Shown here: in pieces, positions 1 to 13,314 of the stretch
Numbering within the stretch: position 1 is the first letter of the stretch
Layout of the letters: every line of letters begins with the position of its first letter
Source of the DNA: Galdieria partita
Taxonomy: Eukaryota; Rhodophyta; Bangiophyceae; Galdieriales; Galdieriaceae
Direction: 5' to 3'
Assembly (NCBI GenBank): GCA_025991245.1
Contig: BQMJ01000033.1
Span: 62,001-126,000, forward strand
DNA: 64,000 nt
The notes under the pieces: generated by a model
Told to the model about the DNA's origin: nothing
The model's input: only the letters and a program-made list of their open reading frames with translations
Database searches by the model: none
Program-made: the position numbers and the translations under genes

Positions 1-910
1 TTAGAAGTTCTCATTTCAAGTTTTCGACGAAAACCTCCTAAAGAGTATATCCCAGAAGAAAGAGAAATGGCAAACAACTCCTCTGAAGTTTCGCAAAGTT
101 TTCCTTTTAGTCTTTTTCGTGATGCACAATATAGCGTTCGAGTCTTTCGATTTCTGTTCTTAAGAAATGGAAATTTCACCATTTCTTCCGACCTCAGTGA
201 CTGGGTAATAATTCTTTGCGTTGCTTGACCAGTTGTACTGATGTCTTCAAGTTGTGTAATAGGGGTGACTTGTCGGAGTATTTTGAAAGCGGAATCAAGT
301 ATTCAGTTCCTCAATGCACTGAGCAAGTACATACTCCTGGAGATAGTTTAAAAGGAAACAATTTATTTGGTCCACTGTAAGTGATGATGAGTTGAAATAA
401 TAGTTATTTCTCATCGTATATAGTAGGAAAAGTAATTTTGTGTTTCGTCCTGGTTGGAGTGAAATTCTTCCTCCTACAGTTGCAAGTGGAGAAGGTGCCT
501 TACTGTTGAGATTTATTGCAGAAAGTCGAGTGCCTTTGGTAGTTTTTGATGGACTTGTGGATCTCATGGCACTCTATCATGCTTTTCACGCACCTTTACC
601 TAAAAGATTGGATTCTTTTCTTGCTCAACTGTCATTGTTGTTACCGAGAGTGTACGATATTCGTTGTCTCATAGAAGAGTGTTTGGAAATGGATGGCTCT
701 AATATGGACAAAGTATATCAAACCCTTTATGAACCCATGTACATTCAAGAACTATGGAAGAAGCTTTCAAAGAGTAGTAAATTCCCAGTGCAACGTGATT
801 ATTCCGGAAATGTAGCTTTGAATATTGTTGAGGTAAATAAGATTGGATCTATTCGTTATGTTCAATTGACAAGAGTAAACTTAGGAAAAGAAGAAATGGC
901 AGTCGAATGA
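1..910 (+). CDS. PARN/TOE1-like (CAF1-family) 3' exoribonuclease, 5' end outside window
   Basis: Three exons are visible: 1-204, 252-376 and 424-910, with introns of 47 nt each and consistent phase. The translation resembles poly(A)-specific ribonuclease PARN/TOE1: a stretch typical of the early domain (ending SEYFESGIKYSVPQ) and then VVFDGLVDLMALYHAF with LPKRLDSF, matching the PARN motif in which an Asp (here in VDLM) binds catalytic metal. The family removes poly(A) tails or trims small RNA 3' ends. The final His/Asp block of the DEDD site (HEAGYDA-like) is not seen before the stop, so the protein may be catalytically weak or the 3' model may be wrong. An alternative 41-nt intron (833-873) would replace the tail by a basic one overlapping the next gene. 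The first codon lies upstream of the window. The next gene on the same strand begins 22 nt after this stop. Confidence 0.6.
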
Positions 911-932
911 TATTTCGAACAGCCATAGATCG

Positions 933-3900
933 ATGGAGACTTTGGAAGTACAAAATGGAGACTATTGGGAGGATGAACACGATGCGAAGCTTTTGGAACA
1001 AAGAATTGATGCACTTTTAGAAGACAATGTTGGCTCTCCAACAACGTCTACTCACGGGGGCACGTTGTTCCATCCATTTCCATCTTATGAAGTTTGTCAA
1101 GAAGAAGAGAAAGCAAATGAAAAAAAGGAAGAGGATAGAATATCGGCTATATCATTGGAGAGAAAGAATCTTTTTCAACAACAGCTTTTCAACCTTTCAA
1201 AGAACAATGCAAGTTCGAGAGCAACAAGAAAGTGGCATAGTGTCCATGGAGGTTGTATGTTTCAGGATCCATCAAAGTCTTTTGATATGGACTTGCATCA
1301 AGTTGCAGAAGAAAGTGAGAAGAAGGTCAATGAATATTCCAATTCTTCAGATCCTTATTTAAAGGCTTTTGAGATTGGTTCCATATTTGCTACCTTTGTC
1401 GAACTATTTGGATGGAGTCAAATTGTTTCCAACTTTGAACGAAAGATTTACCAAAGCTTGAACCAGCCATGGTTGGTATTACCTGCTGGTTTTGCTCCTC
1501 TTCTTCAACCGGATCTCTGTCTTCCTTCATCTGACAATATACTCAAGGAAAACCATTCGTCTTTTCATTCAAACTCGAGGTTTCAGAATACTACAAAATC
1601 TATGAGTGAACTAGCTTCTGATGATGGCTTTTCTTCCTGGTATACTTCAAGTGCATCTATACAGTCCACACCAGACAACTCCTTCCAGTTCCAACAACCT
1701 CTTTCAGTTCAACAATCTTCATTACCTAAAAGCAAATCGGCGCAATCTATTGTTCCCAATCTTCACATGGGTGCGGATAATATACGCTCAGAATATCTTA
1801 GTCGACTGGGCTTATTTAGTTCAAGTCCTAGAGCAGAGCGTACTGAGGATGCTATTTGTGTTCGTGTCAATCGTTTTCTGGATGTTTGTGTGCCAACAAG
1901 TTTCAGTGAATTGAGAAGGGAAGCTGTTTTTAGAGTAGTTGCGAGTATTATCAAAAGATCTATTGGCGCGCAAGCATTTTGTTATGGAAGCTTTGCTACA
2001 AAGACATATCACGCGGACTCCATTTTAGAAATTGGCGCTTTTCTTGTTGGAAAAAATGATACCGCAGCTGAGTGGTCTGCAAAACTTATGGCTGCACTTT
2101 GTGAAGATGCTACTCTTGCAAGTGAGCATTCTTCAAGTAGTTTGGAGTTTTCATATCTTTCCTTGATTCAACAAGAGCATCCAGTTCCACTACCTGTGCG
2201 TAATATCTCATATTTTCGACCTAAACCAACTCCCAGTGGTTGTCAGCCACCTCCTGCAGTAACTTTTACTGTCAATTGGCCTATTGAAGACCCAAGAAGT
2301 GGACTGGTGGCTTTGGATACGAATTCTACGGAAAGAGATATTGCTCCCAATGTCCGAGTGAGCGTAACGTTGAATCATGTAGCTGGGATTCATACTGCTT
2401 GTGTCTTGGAGGAGTTTGATCATGCAATGGGAAGAAATCATTTATTCAAAAGAAGCCTTTTATTGGTTAGAACTTGGGTGGATTATGGAGTCAAGTTGAC
2501 TGATACTTTACCTTCACGTGCTGTGGAAGTATTGGTGGTCTTCAGTAAGTCTCCGCAGAAATTATGTTCTTGAACAGACTAAAATTGCCTAGTCGCCAAT
2601 TGTTTTCATGCTTCAATAGAAACTCCGTTTGATTTACTTTATCGCTTCTTAACCTATTTTGCAAATTTTGATTGGCGAAACTTTGGTCTTTGTGAAACGG
2701 CAAGTGTTGAGGCTTATATTCTATTTAGGCATATGTTGAATTTTGTATATCATTTTGTAGGGCATTATCGATCTTACCAGAGGACAACGGAAGCAACCCA
2801 GACCTAGTGAAAATTATCTATTTCCACCCAATGCTGAAGTATTGCTTTATCGTCGAACAACAACAGCGGTAAATGAAACAGAAAATAATGATGCCACAGA
2901 GGAACAATTTGAAGTGGTGCCTTTGGAAGCCTTGAATATATTTGATCACGTGAGTTGGACACATTATCGCAACATCTGTGTGGACTCTACGGAAAAGGAT
3001 ATCGTAGCGTTTCAAAAAGCAGTCAACAAAGGTCTTCGTGATGCGGAACTCTTTCGTTCAGCACCTACAGCAGCCAATTTACAAGCTTTGACAGGTTCTG
3101 CATGGAAACGTCATATCGATAGATGGAAGTTGATTGATACTCAATTGGCACTTTTGATCGATCGTTCTTTATCTGCTCCAGTCACATCTCATAAAGTTGG
3201 CAAATACAGTCACCATGTTGATGATACTCGTCCACTCGTTTATATTTCTTCTGCAGGCTTTTTGGATTACTTTCGAGAAAGAGATCCTCTTTATGTTGAC
3301 ATGACAACTTTGAGAAACAATTTGGAATATGTTCGATTTATAGTGAATAGTGAGGTAAGCATATACGAGAAGGAGATTGATATATGTTCTCAATTTTCAT
3401 AATAGGTTACCGAATTGGGACTTTTGGCATTTCTCACACAGATTTTAGCAGAAAATGGCTGTTTGTTGATTGGTGAAATTGGTCAGCATTTAAGGAGTAC
3501 TTTTGGGAAACAAGATTGGAGCAACATATTGAAGGAACGATTTGGTGGTTTGAAACGATTTCTGTTGAAGCATTCGGAATTGTTTTATGTAGATACCGAT
3601 CACCCATTGAATCCTCATATTTATTTAAGAGCAAGTATCAATGGGCCTTTGTTGGAAAAGAAACCTCAAGATACGAGTACGGAAACCAAAAAATCCAAGA
3701 AAAATAAGAAGCAGCATAATAATAACAACAATAATAATAACTTGGCTAATCATGGTAATGGAATGGACTATCTTCGTTTGCATCCTTCAGTAGAGTCTCA
3801 TCATCAACCATCTTATATCCAATGGAATCCACATCAAGCAACTTGTGAGAGGCAAGTTTTCAACAACAGTCCATATCATTCTTCTACATTGGCTAAAGAC

Positions 3901-4128
3901 AATGAGTCCGTCGAAGAAAGGGAAATTCAGGACAGTGGAGTTCCGCTTTATTTACAACCTTCAGGGACAGCACCGTATTATTCTGTACCAACAGAATGGT
4001 TGACAAAAGAGCCAATGACGTCATTGATGGAGCATTGTGATATTGAAAAGGATCTCAACACACTGAACCAGAATTTGACATCATCATCTTCTTTTGACTA
4101 TGGATTTGGACCTTGTAATAGTTTCTAG
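933..4128 (+). CDS. PAP/OAS1-type nucleotidyltransferase-fold protein with C-terminal winged-helix-like domain
   Basis: Exons 933-2544, 2620-2699, 2761-3354 and 3406-4128 give 1,002 residues. About residues 300-620 resemble the plant PAP/OAS1 substrate-binding nucleotidyltransferases: FCYGSFATKTYHADS is the GS-motif region, NHLFKRSLLLVRTWVDYG the helical core, and FDLLYRFLTYFANFDW the substrate-binding domain. In the plant homologues the GS motif is followed by DGDID; here the aligned residues read ADSILEIG, and the third metal Asp (VDIS) reads VSVT, so the catalytic triad looks lost. After residue 760 there is a compact winged-helix/LOTUS-like region (LLAFLTQILAENGCLL), then a poly-Asn tract and a Ser/Pro-rich tail. 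Intron 2 uses a GC donor. A family link to RNA 3' tailing is known; a scaffolding role here is inference. Confidence 0.75.
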
Positions 4129-4227
4129 TCACCATTGTTGATTCTATGGAACTCATGGTTGCTGGAGAGAAATTGTTCATTTTTCTCAAAAGAAAACCAT
4201 TTGAAGCAATAGAACAACAAAGTGAAG

Positions 4228-4233
4228 AATAAA
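4228..4233 (+). terminator. AATAAA polyadenylation signal
   Basis: A perfect AATAAA lies 100 nt after the stop of the nucleotidyltransferase-like gene, just before the convergent zinc-finger gene ends on the other strand. Confidence 0.4.
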
Positions 4234-4247
4234 TGAACCAACATACA

Positions 4248-6314
4248 CTAGTCGTGTTGGAACTGCTGAAAGGTTTCCTTTTCTATTTTGTTTTTTCTTC
4301 TTTGTCGAATGATTTCTTTTGAATCGACGCCGGGATGCATTTGCTAATAGATAAGAAAACGAGGTGAAAAAAAGAAGTTGCTCTTATGAACATTCGACTT
4401 ACCGTTGCATGCTGTAACAACAACATTTTAGCTGAAAATCCTTCATCACACAAAGCACATATCCAGTGAGAAGGATTTTCAAAGTGACGTCGTTTGTGTT
4501 GTTGTAAGTTGGCCATTTGTTGAAACGACAAGTCACAAATATCACAATGATAAGGTCGTTCACCGGTATGATAACGTTCATGTTGCCTTAAATTGGAAAG
4601 TTGTGTAAAGCGGGCATCACAACCAGGAAAGTCGCAAACATAAGGCTTTTCACCTGTATGCGTGCGATAATGTTGCATGACAGTGAATCTTCGGGAAAAG
4701 TGCTAATTCAAGTCAATAGCTACAAGTTTAGATGGAAATCACTCTTACTTTATCACAACCAGGCCAAGGACATGCATGACGTCGATGCTCTTCTAATATG
4801 GAACCTCCAGAACCACGTCCTCTACGTCGCGGAGGTCTGGATAGACGAGAATGACTTTCTGAATTCCCACCATCACTTTTATAAGACTGACAAGATACAT
4901 GGGTAGCAGGAACTCCTATGTACAACTGATTATTCTATAATCTATAAATGCATTCAGAGTATGTGCCTACCGGTATATATCCATGGATTGCTATTGTAAT
5001 TCATAGCTTCCTTATGAAATGGTGATGAATAAACTGGCCAGAATCCAAAATGTTCCAATGCATTTTGTTGTTGTTCCCATAATAATCCAAAAGGAGAATC
5101 GGCAGCCATAGATTGCTCCAAAGCAGTTGATGGTTTATCAGGCTCATGAAAGGTAGAAACACTCGAAGAAGGGATGCACGACTCGTTCGTTGAATGAGTT
5201 TTCGATGCAGACACTCGTTCTCTTCTCGGTTTTGCATAGGAACGGACTTTGGATTCCGAACTATTGAAGGTTATAATGTCTCCACTTTGTACTCTCTCTG
5301 ATTCATTCAACAAGTGCTGTTGTTCTCTCAAAAAGAGAATCTGAGTGGCTGCAACACTGGATATTTGAGGATCTTCTCCTACTCTGTTGAACAAAACAAC
5401 ATATCCCAATGCACTTTCAGTAGAATCAGGAGAAAGCAAAAGAAATGATAAGATGTCTCCCTCATAGAGTTGACAGACATTATGGGGACCTAATAGTTCC
5501 CCGTTCACAAACGTACCGTTGGCACTCAAGTCAGTAACTAGCCTATCATTGTCGTGTTAATCTTCAGTCATAGGTAAAAAAATTCATACTCACAACTTAT
5601 TCGGTTCTTGGCAATCCAATCTCGCATGTCGTCGACTGATATAGGACAAGTCAAAACGTGTTGATTGAGAAAGCGACTCAAAAGTACCTCTACCAATAGT
5701 TACTGCTTGTTGTGGAAGAAATTCAGCATCTATGTATGCAACATTTGCTAAATCTGGATCGGATGCTAGAATAGGTAAAAGTTGTAGCCTTACATTCTTG
5801 ATTTGAGAAGGTAATGAAAGTAGAGCATGGATGTCTTCCTTTGAAAATGGACAAGGTAGTAGATTGGATGGCCAGGCAATATTTTCCGGTACTATATCTT
5901 TGGTTGCTTCAGAGTTGTTTCTACACTCAAGTTGTTCTTCATGATAGGATATCTCTTGATGGTTCTCTTGTTGACTCATTTTCGCGTTATCTTGACAACT
6001 TTGCCAATCTGACGAATCCTTACTTTCTAACGAAATGGAATCAATGTCATCTATAGATACTGATTGAGTTTCGATAAATGATGTGTTCCTATGAAAGAAA
6101 ACTTTAGCTTTGTAGACTTGGAAATGATGAATGGACAACAAAGGAAGAAATATGCCGCCAAGAATATAAAAATTTGAATTTTTCTTTGGCGTTTCCAACT
6201 GGCCAAGACAGATCACTCTTACCTAGCATTTTTTCCCAAAGCAATTGGAGCCCGGGCTCTTCTTCTGGCTTTCTCATTGGAAGAGGAGAAATGCTTGTCC
6301 CTCTCTACTAACAT
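4248..6314 (-). CDS. FHA-domain C2H2 zinc-finger protein
   Basis: Six exons on the minus strand: 6314-6223, 6088-5594, 5542-4971, 4915-4749, 4702-4403 and 4343-4248, 573 residues. The first intron (134 nt) is the longest in the window, the others are 46-59 nt. An FHA phosphothreonine-binding domain spans roughly residues 145-250, with the canonical IGRG, SRRHARL and NGTFVNG motifs. Near the C terminus are four C2H2 fingers; the first is split by an intron and runs [20 protein letters not shown], the next two are joined by HTGEKPY and HTGERPY linkers, and the fourth has H-x4-H. The architecture suggests a nuclear DNA-binding protein whose recruitment depends on phosphopeptides; that is inference. 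The N terminus has a basic run (KARRRARAP). It is divergent from ECHS1 with about 390 bp between start codons. Confidence 0.8.
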
Positions 6315-6701
6315 GGGTTGAATCTGATACGGAATATATGCTGATAAATAGGATATGAATAATACTAATAGGAGACAAGGATATATTCACCAGACTTTCT
6401 GAGTAGACCAAGTGAAAGTCAAAACATCCATGTACCACTTTACAAAAATATTTTGAAAACCCTACCTTTGTTCTCCAACAGCATTGTAGAATAAAATGAT
6501 GCTTGATAGTTGACCAAGATGCCCACCTTGTCGAGGTCATTTATCAATGCTTGTTCTCGCCGAAAGTTGTCTCTGTCTTTATGATTTATTTATACTCAGA
6601 TGCTTCTTTGTGTGTTCAACTACCTGTTCCTTTCCGATAGAAATGACATCCATCATTTGTCATTTTGACTTTGTATATAAAGACACTGTTTGGGAGGAAG
6701 G
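6315..6701. promoter_or_regulatory. Divergent intergenic region
   Basis: This 387-bp spacer separates the starts of the FHA zinc-finger gene (minus) and the enoyl-CoA hydratase gene (plus), so it should hold both promoters. An open frame on the minus strand (to 6540) has no family resemblance and is probably 5' leader. A TATATAAA stretch sits about 28 nt before the hydratase start codon. Confidence 0.35.
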
Positions 6702-7640
6702 ATGACAGCTATTATATTTCGTTTGGTTACTAGGCGTTGTTGGAGTGATATCGTTGCTCAAAAATACGCAAATCCTAGTTCTTTTTTAATAACAAAGATA
6801 TCGAAAAGCTTTTACCGAGGAGACAGATGTTTCACAACTTCTACCGAAGCGACTGTTGGTACCAATCGTTTCAAGAACATTCTAGTGGAAGCTCGTAGTG
6901 ACCGAGTAGGTCTCATCACCTTGAATAGACCGAAACAACTAAATGCCATCAATGAAGAAACTCAACAGGAAGTGCTTCAAGCGCTGGAAGAGTTCGATCG
7001 TGACCGCTCCATAGGTGCTATTGTATTGGCTGGAAGTGATAGGGCGTTTGCTGCCGGAGCAGACATCAAAGAAATGGCCAATAGAAACTTTGTTCAAGCA
7101 AGGAAAGTGGAGCAAGGAGGTTGGATAGATAAAGTTTCGGCGATCAAGAAACCTATCGTGGCTGCAGTGAATGGATATGCTCTGGGTGGTGGTTGTGAAT
7201 TGGCTATGGCCTGTGATATTGTTTTAGCAGGACAAGGTGCATTTTTCGGTCAACCAGAAGTACAAATTGGCACTATACCTGGTTGGGGCGGTACTCAAAG
7301 GCTTATTCGCGCTGTTGGAAAAGCCAAAGCGATGGAGATGATTCTAACAGGAAGAAGAATGTCAGCTGAAGAAGCGGAAAGATCTGGACTTGTAGCTCGT
7401 GTGTTACCAGCAGAGACATTGTTGCAAGAAGCTATTGAGGTGGCAAAGACTATTGCAAGTTACTCGGATACGGTAGTAGCGATGGCCAAAGAATGTGTCA
7501 ATGTTGCAGACAATGTGCCATTGAACCAAGGCCTTGCTTATGAAAGAAGACTGTTTCATTCAACGTTTAATTTGAACGATCAGAAAGAAGGCATGAAAGC
7601 CTTTATTGATAAAAGACCAGCTAAATGGTCTTATGATTAA
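6702..7640 (+). CDS. ECHS1: Enoyl-CoA hydratase, mitochondrial
   Basis: Single exon, 312 residues. The first 50 or so residues are rich in Arg, Ser and hydrophobics and lack acids at the start, as in a mitochondrial presequence. The crotonase fold follows: LITLNRPKQLNAIN, the oxyanion-hole segment FAAGADIKEM, then YALGGGCELAMACD with Glu at about 166 and FGQPEVQIGTIPGWGGTQ with Glu at about 186. Their spacing of 20 matches the two catalytic glutamates of the mammalian enzyme. The C terminus FIDKRPAKW is also typical. It hydrates trans-2-enoyl-CoA in fatty-acid and branched-chain amino-acid breakdown. HIBCH near the right end of the window is another crotonase-fold enzyme of valine breakdown. 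The first in-frame ATG was chosen. Confidence 0.95.
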   Translation: MTAIIFRLVTRRCWSDIVAQKYANPSSFLITKISKSFYRGDRCFTTSTEATVGTNRFKNILVEARSDRVGLITLNRPKQLNAINEETQQEVLQALEEFDRDRSIGAIVLAGSDRAFAAGADIKEMANRNFVQARKVEQGGWIDKVSAIKKPIVAAVNGYALGGGCELAMACDIVLAGQGAFFGQPEVQIGTIPGWGGTQRLIRAVGKAKAMEMILTGRRMSAEEAERSGLVARVLPAETLLQEAIEVAKTIASYSDTVVAMAKECVNVADNVPLNQGLAYERRLFHSTFNLNDQKEGMKAFIDKRPAKWSYD

Positions 7641-7653
7641 TTGAATGAATAGG

Positions 7654-7659
7654 AATAAA
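7654..7659 (+). terminator. AATAAA polyadenylation signal
   Basis: AATAAA 13 nt after the stop codon of the enoyl-CoA hydratase gene. Confidence 0.4.
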
Positions 7660-7826
7660 ATATGTGTGTTTTGCATTCGCTTTGTCTTTATGATTATGTG
7701 TGAACTAAGGGATAAAGCTTTTGAAGAAAAAAATGCATTTTGTGCGCCTTTTTTTGGGGGCATCCAATCTGTTATAAAACGTTGTAGAACGAATCCATTG
7801 TAATATCTATCTCCCCTCACGCGCCA

Positions 7827-9809
<1,983 letters not shown>

Positions 9810-10715
9810 ACGGCTGTAATGGATAAAATATTGCCTGGAATAAAACACACTTGGCTTTTGTGTAGAGAGATAATGGGGAACAGATTATCGTGTATTTGAG
9901 ACAATTTCTTATGTTTTTGAGAGAAATCTTTGAATGTTTTTCAACCTCTTCATAGCTTCACAAAATTTGTATATACAGAGACGATGTCATCCAGTGAAGT
10001 TGTTCCCAATGCAATCTTATACCAAAGTGGCAATCGAATGGTCTTTGTATATTTTGATGATATATATCAGAAAACATACCATTTCAATCAAGACTACTGA
10101 TTACTGCCAGTAATATCCTCTGACCCCAAAGAATTATATCTTTGGAAATTGTTGAGGAGAAAACTAGAGTCCTCTTATCCAATATGGAGAAAAGCGAAAC
10201 TGTTTGTGTTGTCCACAATGTAGTCCATATTGGCTTTTCAACTTTTTATCCATTCTAGTTGCTCAGAAAGAGGGTTTCTAGTCTTTATTTGCCAACTCGA
10301 TTGACAACAAAACCTATATCCTTCAAAAGAAGCTTTCCCACCAAGAGTTGAATAGTAAGTGCATGAGTTGTTTCAACTTTTTAAAACACAACGAGAGAAT
10401 CCTAGAATGTTGTCATCTTTAAACTTTTGTTACTCATCCATGATGAGTCTCAGTCACTCTAAAAATCATTCTAGAAATGGTCTCTCAAGACGTCCTATAG
10501 ACAAGTTATTTCCTTTTCACAGAGTGAGCTTTGTTCTCCATCTATCCAACGATCATTGTTTTCCCTTGAGACATCCTCATCCATCATCCTCATCCGTTCA
10601 TGAACAAACTGAATGCTTCATCGATTCCATGGGATGGATCATTTGTCCAATTGGACAAAACTGTCTATCAAAAGGAACAACCAACCGATGATGCTTGTCT
10701 TTATTTTTTGTTGTG
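9810..10715. other. Intergenic spacer, about 0.9 kb
   Basis: No gene is supported here. An AATAAA at 9839-9844 probably ends the DAHP synthase transcript. An open frame at 10359-10691 on the plus strand has no recognisable domain and an unstructured composition, and runs into the 5' side of the next gene. The region likely holds the MFS transporter promoter. Confidence 0.4.
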
Positions 10716-12646
10716 ATGAATTCATCTGGTCCCTTTTTAGAGTTGGTAAATGAACAAATAGTAAGAACTTCCCAAGAGTTACAACACTCCCATGCTGCTT
10801 TAGAACAAGAATCCAAAACTTCACCAGTTACCATGGATGGAAACAAGTTGGAAGCTCTTACTGAGGAAGACAAAGTTTCCATTCGATTCAATGCTTTTGG
10901 AACAGCTGCAGGATTCTTTGTGAATGGATACATGTATGATATCAACTCTGTTTTACTGACTATGTTTTCGGATATATTCCCCAGTGTCAATGATGATAAT
11001 ACTCTACAAGCAGCAGTAGGAGTTTCCATGTTGTATGGGGTTATGTTTGGACTGCTTATTTTTGGCTTCATTGCTGATTTCTTTGGTCGTAAGAAAGGTC
11101 TCATTATGTGTTCTTGTTTTGTTTTACTGGGAAATATTTTGGGAGTTGCTATGAATGGAACGAGTCATGTGGGTGCTATATGGATGATGGTGATTGCTCT
11201 TGGAGTAGCAGGTATTGGTATGGGTGGTGAATATACTTGCAATGTACCCAATGTGATGGAAGACAGTGAGCAATTGGATACGAAGAATCGAGGTAGAAGA
11301 GTAGCTATTCTTGTCATGTGTTTAGAGACATTGGGAAATTATGCTCCCTTTGTAGTTCAACTCATATTGATAGCCATTGCTTGTAGAAATGCATATCTTG
11401 GAGCAGCATCTGGATGCAATTGGAATGTAGTAGCTAGACTTTCATTTGGAATAGCAACCATTCCAGTTATTACTGTATTGATATTTCGAACCAAAATGAA
11501 AAACTCGCTCATGTTTAAAAAAGAACAGCAACGCAAAGGAAGACGATATGATGTGTTGGATTTATATGTCATTTGTCGTCACTTTATACCACGTACGGTT
11601 GGAACTGTTATCATGTGGTTTCTCATCGATTGGATCAATTACAGCCAAGGAACCTTTGGAAATCTTATTTTGCAGCATGTTATTGGAGTATCATTATTCA
11701 AGTCTGTGTGGCTATCTTTAGCTGAAGGAGCTGCTTGGGGTGTTTGGATGCCATTTGTTGCAGCTTTTGTAGTGGATAAATGGGGACGTAGAAAGACAGA
11801 AATGTTTGGTTGGTTATTCTTAGCAGTTACTCAAATCATCAACACTGGATTCTTTTGGCAACTGAAAGCTAAGCCCATTGCTTGGATCATATGGAGTACA
11901 TTTGTTGGAGGGTTGGTATTTCCTTACTTTTAAAGTCTATTCGAATGTTTCTTTTTAGGTTTCAAAACTTTGTCTTTATTCCCGTTTATTTGGTCCCTGC
12001 AGAAGCATTTCCTACGAGAATTCGTGCCACTATGTATGGCATTGCATCATCATTAGGAAAGATGGGAGGCATTGTAGGCACTACTACCTTTCCTACGATA
12101 TGGCGTAACTGGTCAGGTGGAATACAACAAAATGACCAAGGATTAAGAAAGACGATGTGGTTTTATGGAGGAATGGAGTTTTTAGGTCTCTTGATTTGTA
12201 CATTCTTTGTTCCCGAATATTCTCATCGTTCTTTACTTGGAGAAGACACGAGGTTCGTAGAATTGCGTCGTCGTTATGCTGCACGTTATGCCATCCATTG
12301 GGGAGTGGGCCAGCAACACTTGGATCAAGAGACTCAAGGCTTCAACTTGTTGGGACTTGTAAAAAAATATTTCTCATCTTCATCCCAATATCGTGAATAT
12401 TGTACTTCATTTGCTGCTTATTTAGCAAGAAGAGAGAATTTGCTGACCAAGAAAAGACTCGATTATGTGGCCTCTTTACCTGTTGATTACAACGACCTTA
12501 CCTTGTTTTCCTCTTATTGGAACAAATATCGTTTAGGAAAGCAAAGATATGCAGCATTTTTAAAAAATTCAGAAGAAATGGGAAGCTATGATCCTCTTTG
12601 TGAGGAAGAAAAAGATGATGATGTTCTTTTCTACGAGTCCATATAG
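10716..12646 (+). CDS. MFS transporter, phosphate:H+ symporter-like
   Basis: Two exons, 10716-11911 and 11959-12646, with a 47-nt intron; 627 residues. About twelve membrane helices are visible. Characteristic major-facilitator signatures are GFIADFFGRKKG after the second helix, GIGMGGEYTCNVP in the fourth helix region, and VPAEAFPTRIRATMYGIASSLGKMGG in the second half, which match the sugar/phosphate porter group; the GxGxGGEY motif resembles PHO84-type phosphate transporters, though the Pro that usually follows GGEY is replaced by Thr. A soluble C-terminal tail of about 150 residues, rich in Tyr and Arg and ending acidic, follows the last helix. Start: first in-frame ATG; an ATG at 10688/10691 is out of frame. 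Substrate is uncertain. Confidence 0.85.
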
Positions 12647-12657
12647 AATGATGTTGG

Positions 12658-12663
12658 AATAAA
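12658..12663 (+). terminator. AATAAA polyadenylation signal
   Basis: AATAAA 11 nt after the MFS transporter stop codon. Confidence 0.4.
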
Positions 12664-12707
12664 AAGTTTTTTTTTCTGTCAAAGCAATCGCGATCGATCG
12701 AGAGACC

Positions 12708-13182
12708 ATGGAATCGGCTGTGACGAAGGAAGACTTGCGTTTATATGAGCTACAAAGACATATCTATACCATCGCTTCCCAAATAGAGTCGCTAGAACGT
12801 GAAAAAAGAATCAAAGAAATTACGTTGGAGGTAAGTCCTTGTTTTGTATGGTTGGTTGTAAGTGATGGGAGGAATAGCAACTGCAAGCCACTTGTCCCAA
12901 ACCCACAGTGTAAGTAGACCGACGAGTATTCTCTTTGCTGCAAGTCGATTTCACTTTTGATAGCTATCAAAGTATGGGTCGTTTATTTGTATGGGAAGAT
13001 TATGACACGTTGATAAGTAAACTAAGCAAAGAATGGGAAACACTGGGTGAACAAATCCGTGCAAAGCAAGTAAGTTACTTGTCTTTAGGAAAACAAGCAA
13101 TGTATGATTATTCAAGAATTTAAAGTCTCAGTTTGAAGCCAAATGGGAGTCTAGTCGTTTGGCAACCGCTCCCAAGACATAA
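12708..13182 (+). CDS. PFDN1: Prefoldin subunit 1-like chaperone subunit
   Basis: Four exons are proposed: 12708-12830, 12878-12893, 12945-13069 and 13126-13182, giving 106 residues. The protein has two coiled-coil helices (ELQRHIYTIASQIESLEREK and the segment around WETLGEQIRAK) flanking a short beta region, SYQSMGRLFVWED, that matches the Y-x-S-V-G-R-M-F signature of prefoldin 1. Spacing between the conserved Thr of ITLE and the Tyr of this motif fits the human protein. Prefoldin hands unfolded actin and tubulin to the CCT chaperonin. The second exon is only 16 nt and its donor (GTCCCA) is weak; it was picked because the obvious GTAAGT at 12910 leaves the wrong phase. The gene call is firm, that one junction is not. 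Confidence 0.7.
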
Positions 13183-13314
13183 TAATATGTACAGGTGTCT
13201 TGAAAAGTGACCGTCAGGAAAAGTGATAGATAGATATCGTTTTGTTGGGTTGATATAGCGAGTCAATGGTCAGTTGTGATATAAAGAGGAGGAGACTATG
13301 TTGGCGTCTCTGAG

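Noticed and set aside
10359-10691. 110-residue open frame upstream of the MFS transporter
   Set aside because: Low-complexity Ser/His/Phe composition, no family resemblance, ends just before the transporter start; more likely 5' leader or promoter.
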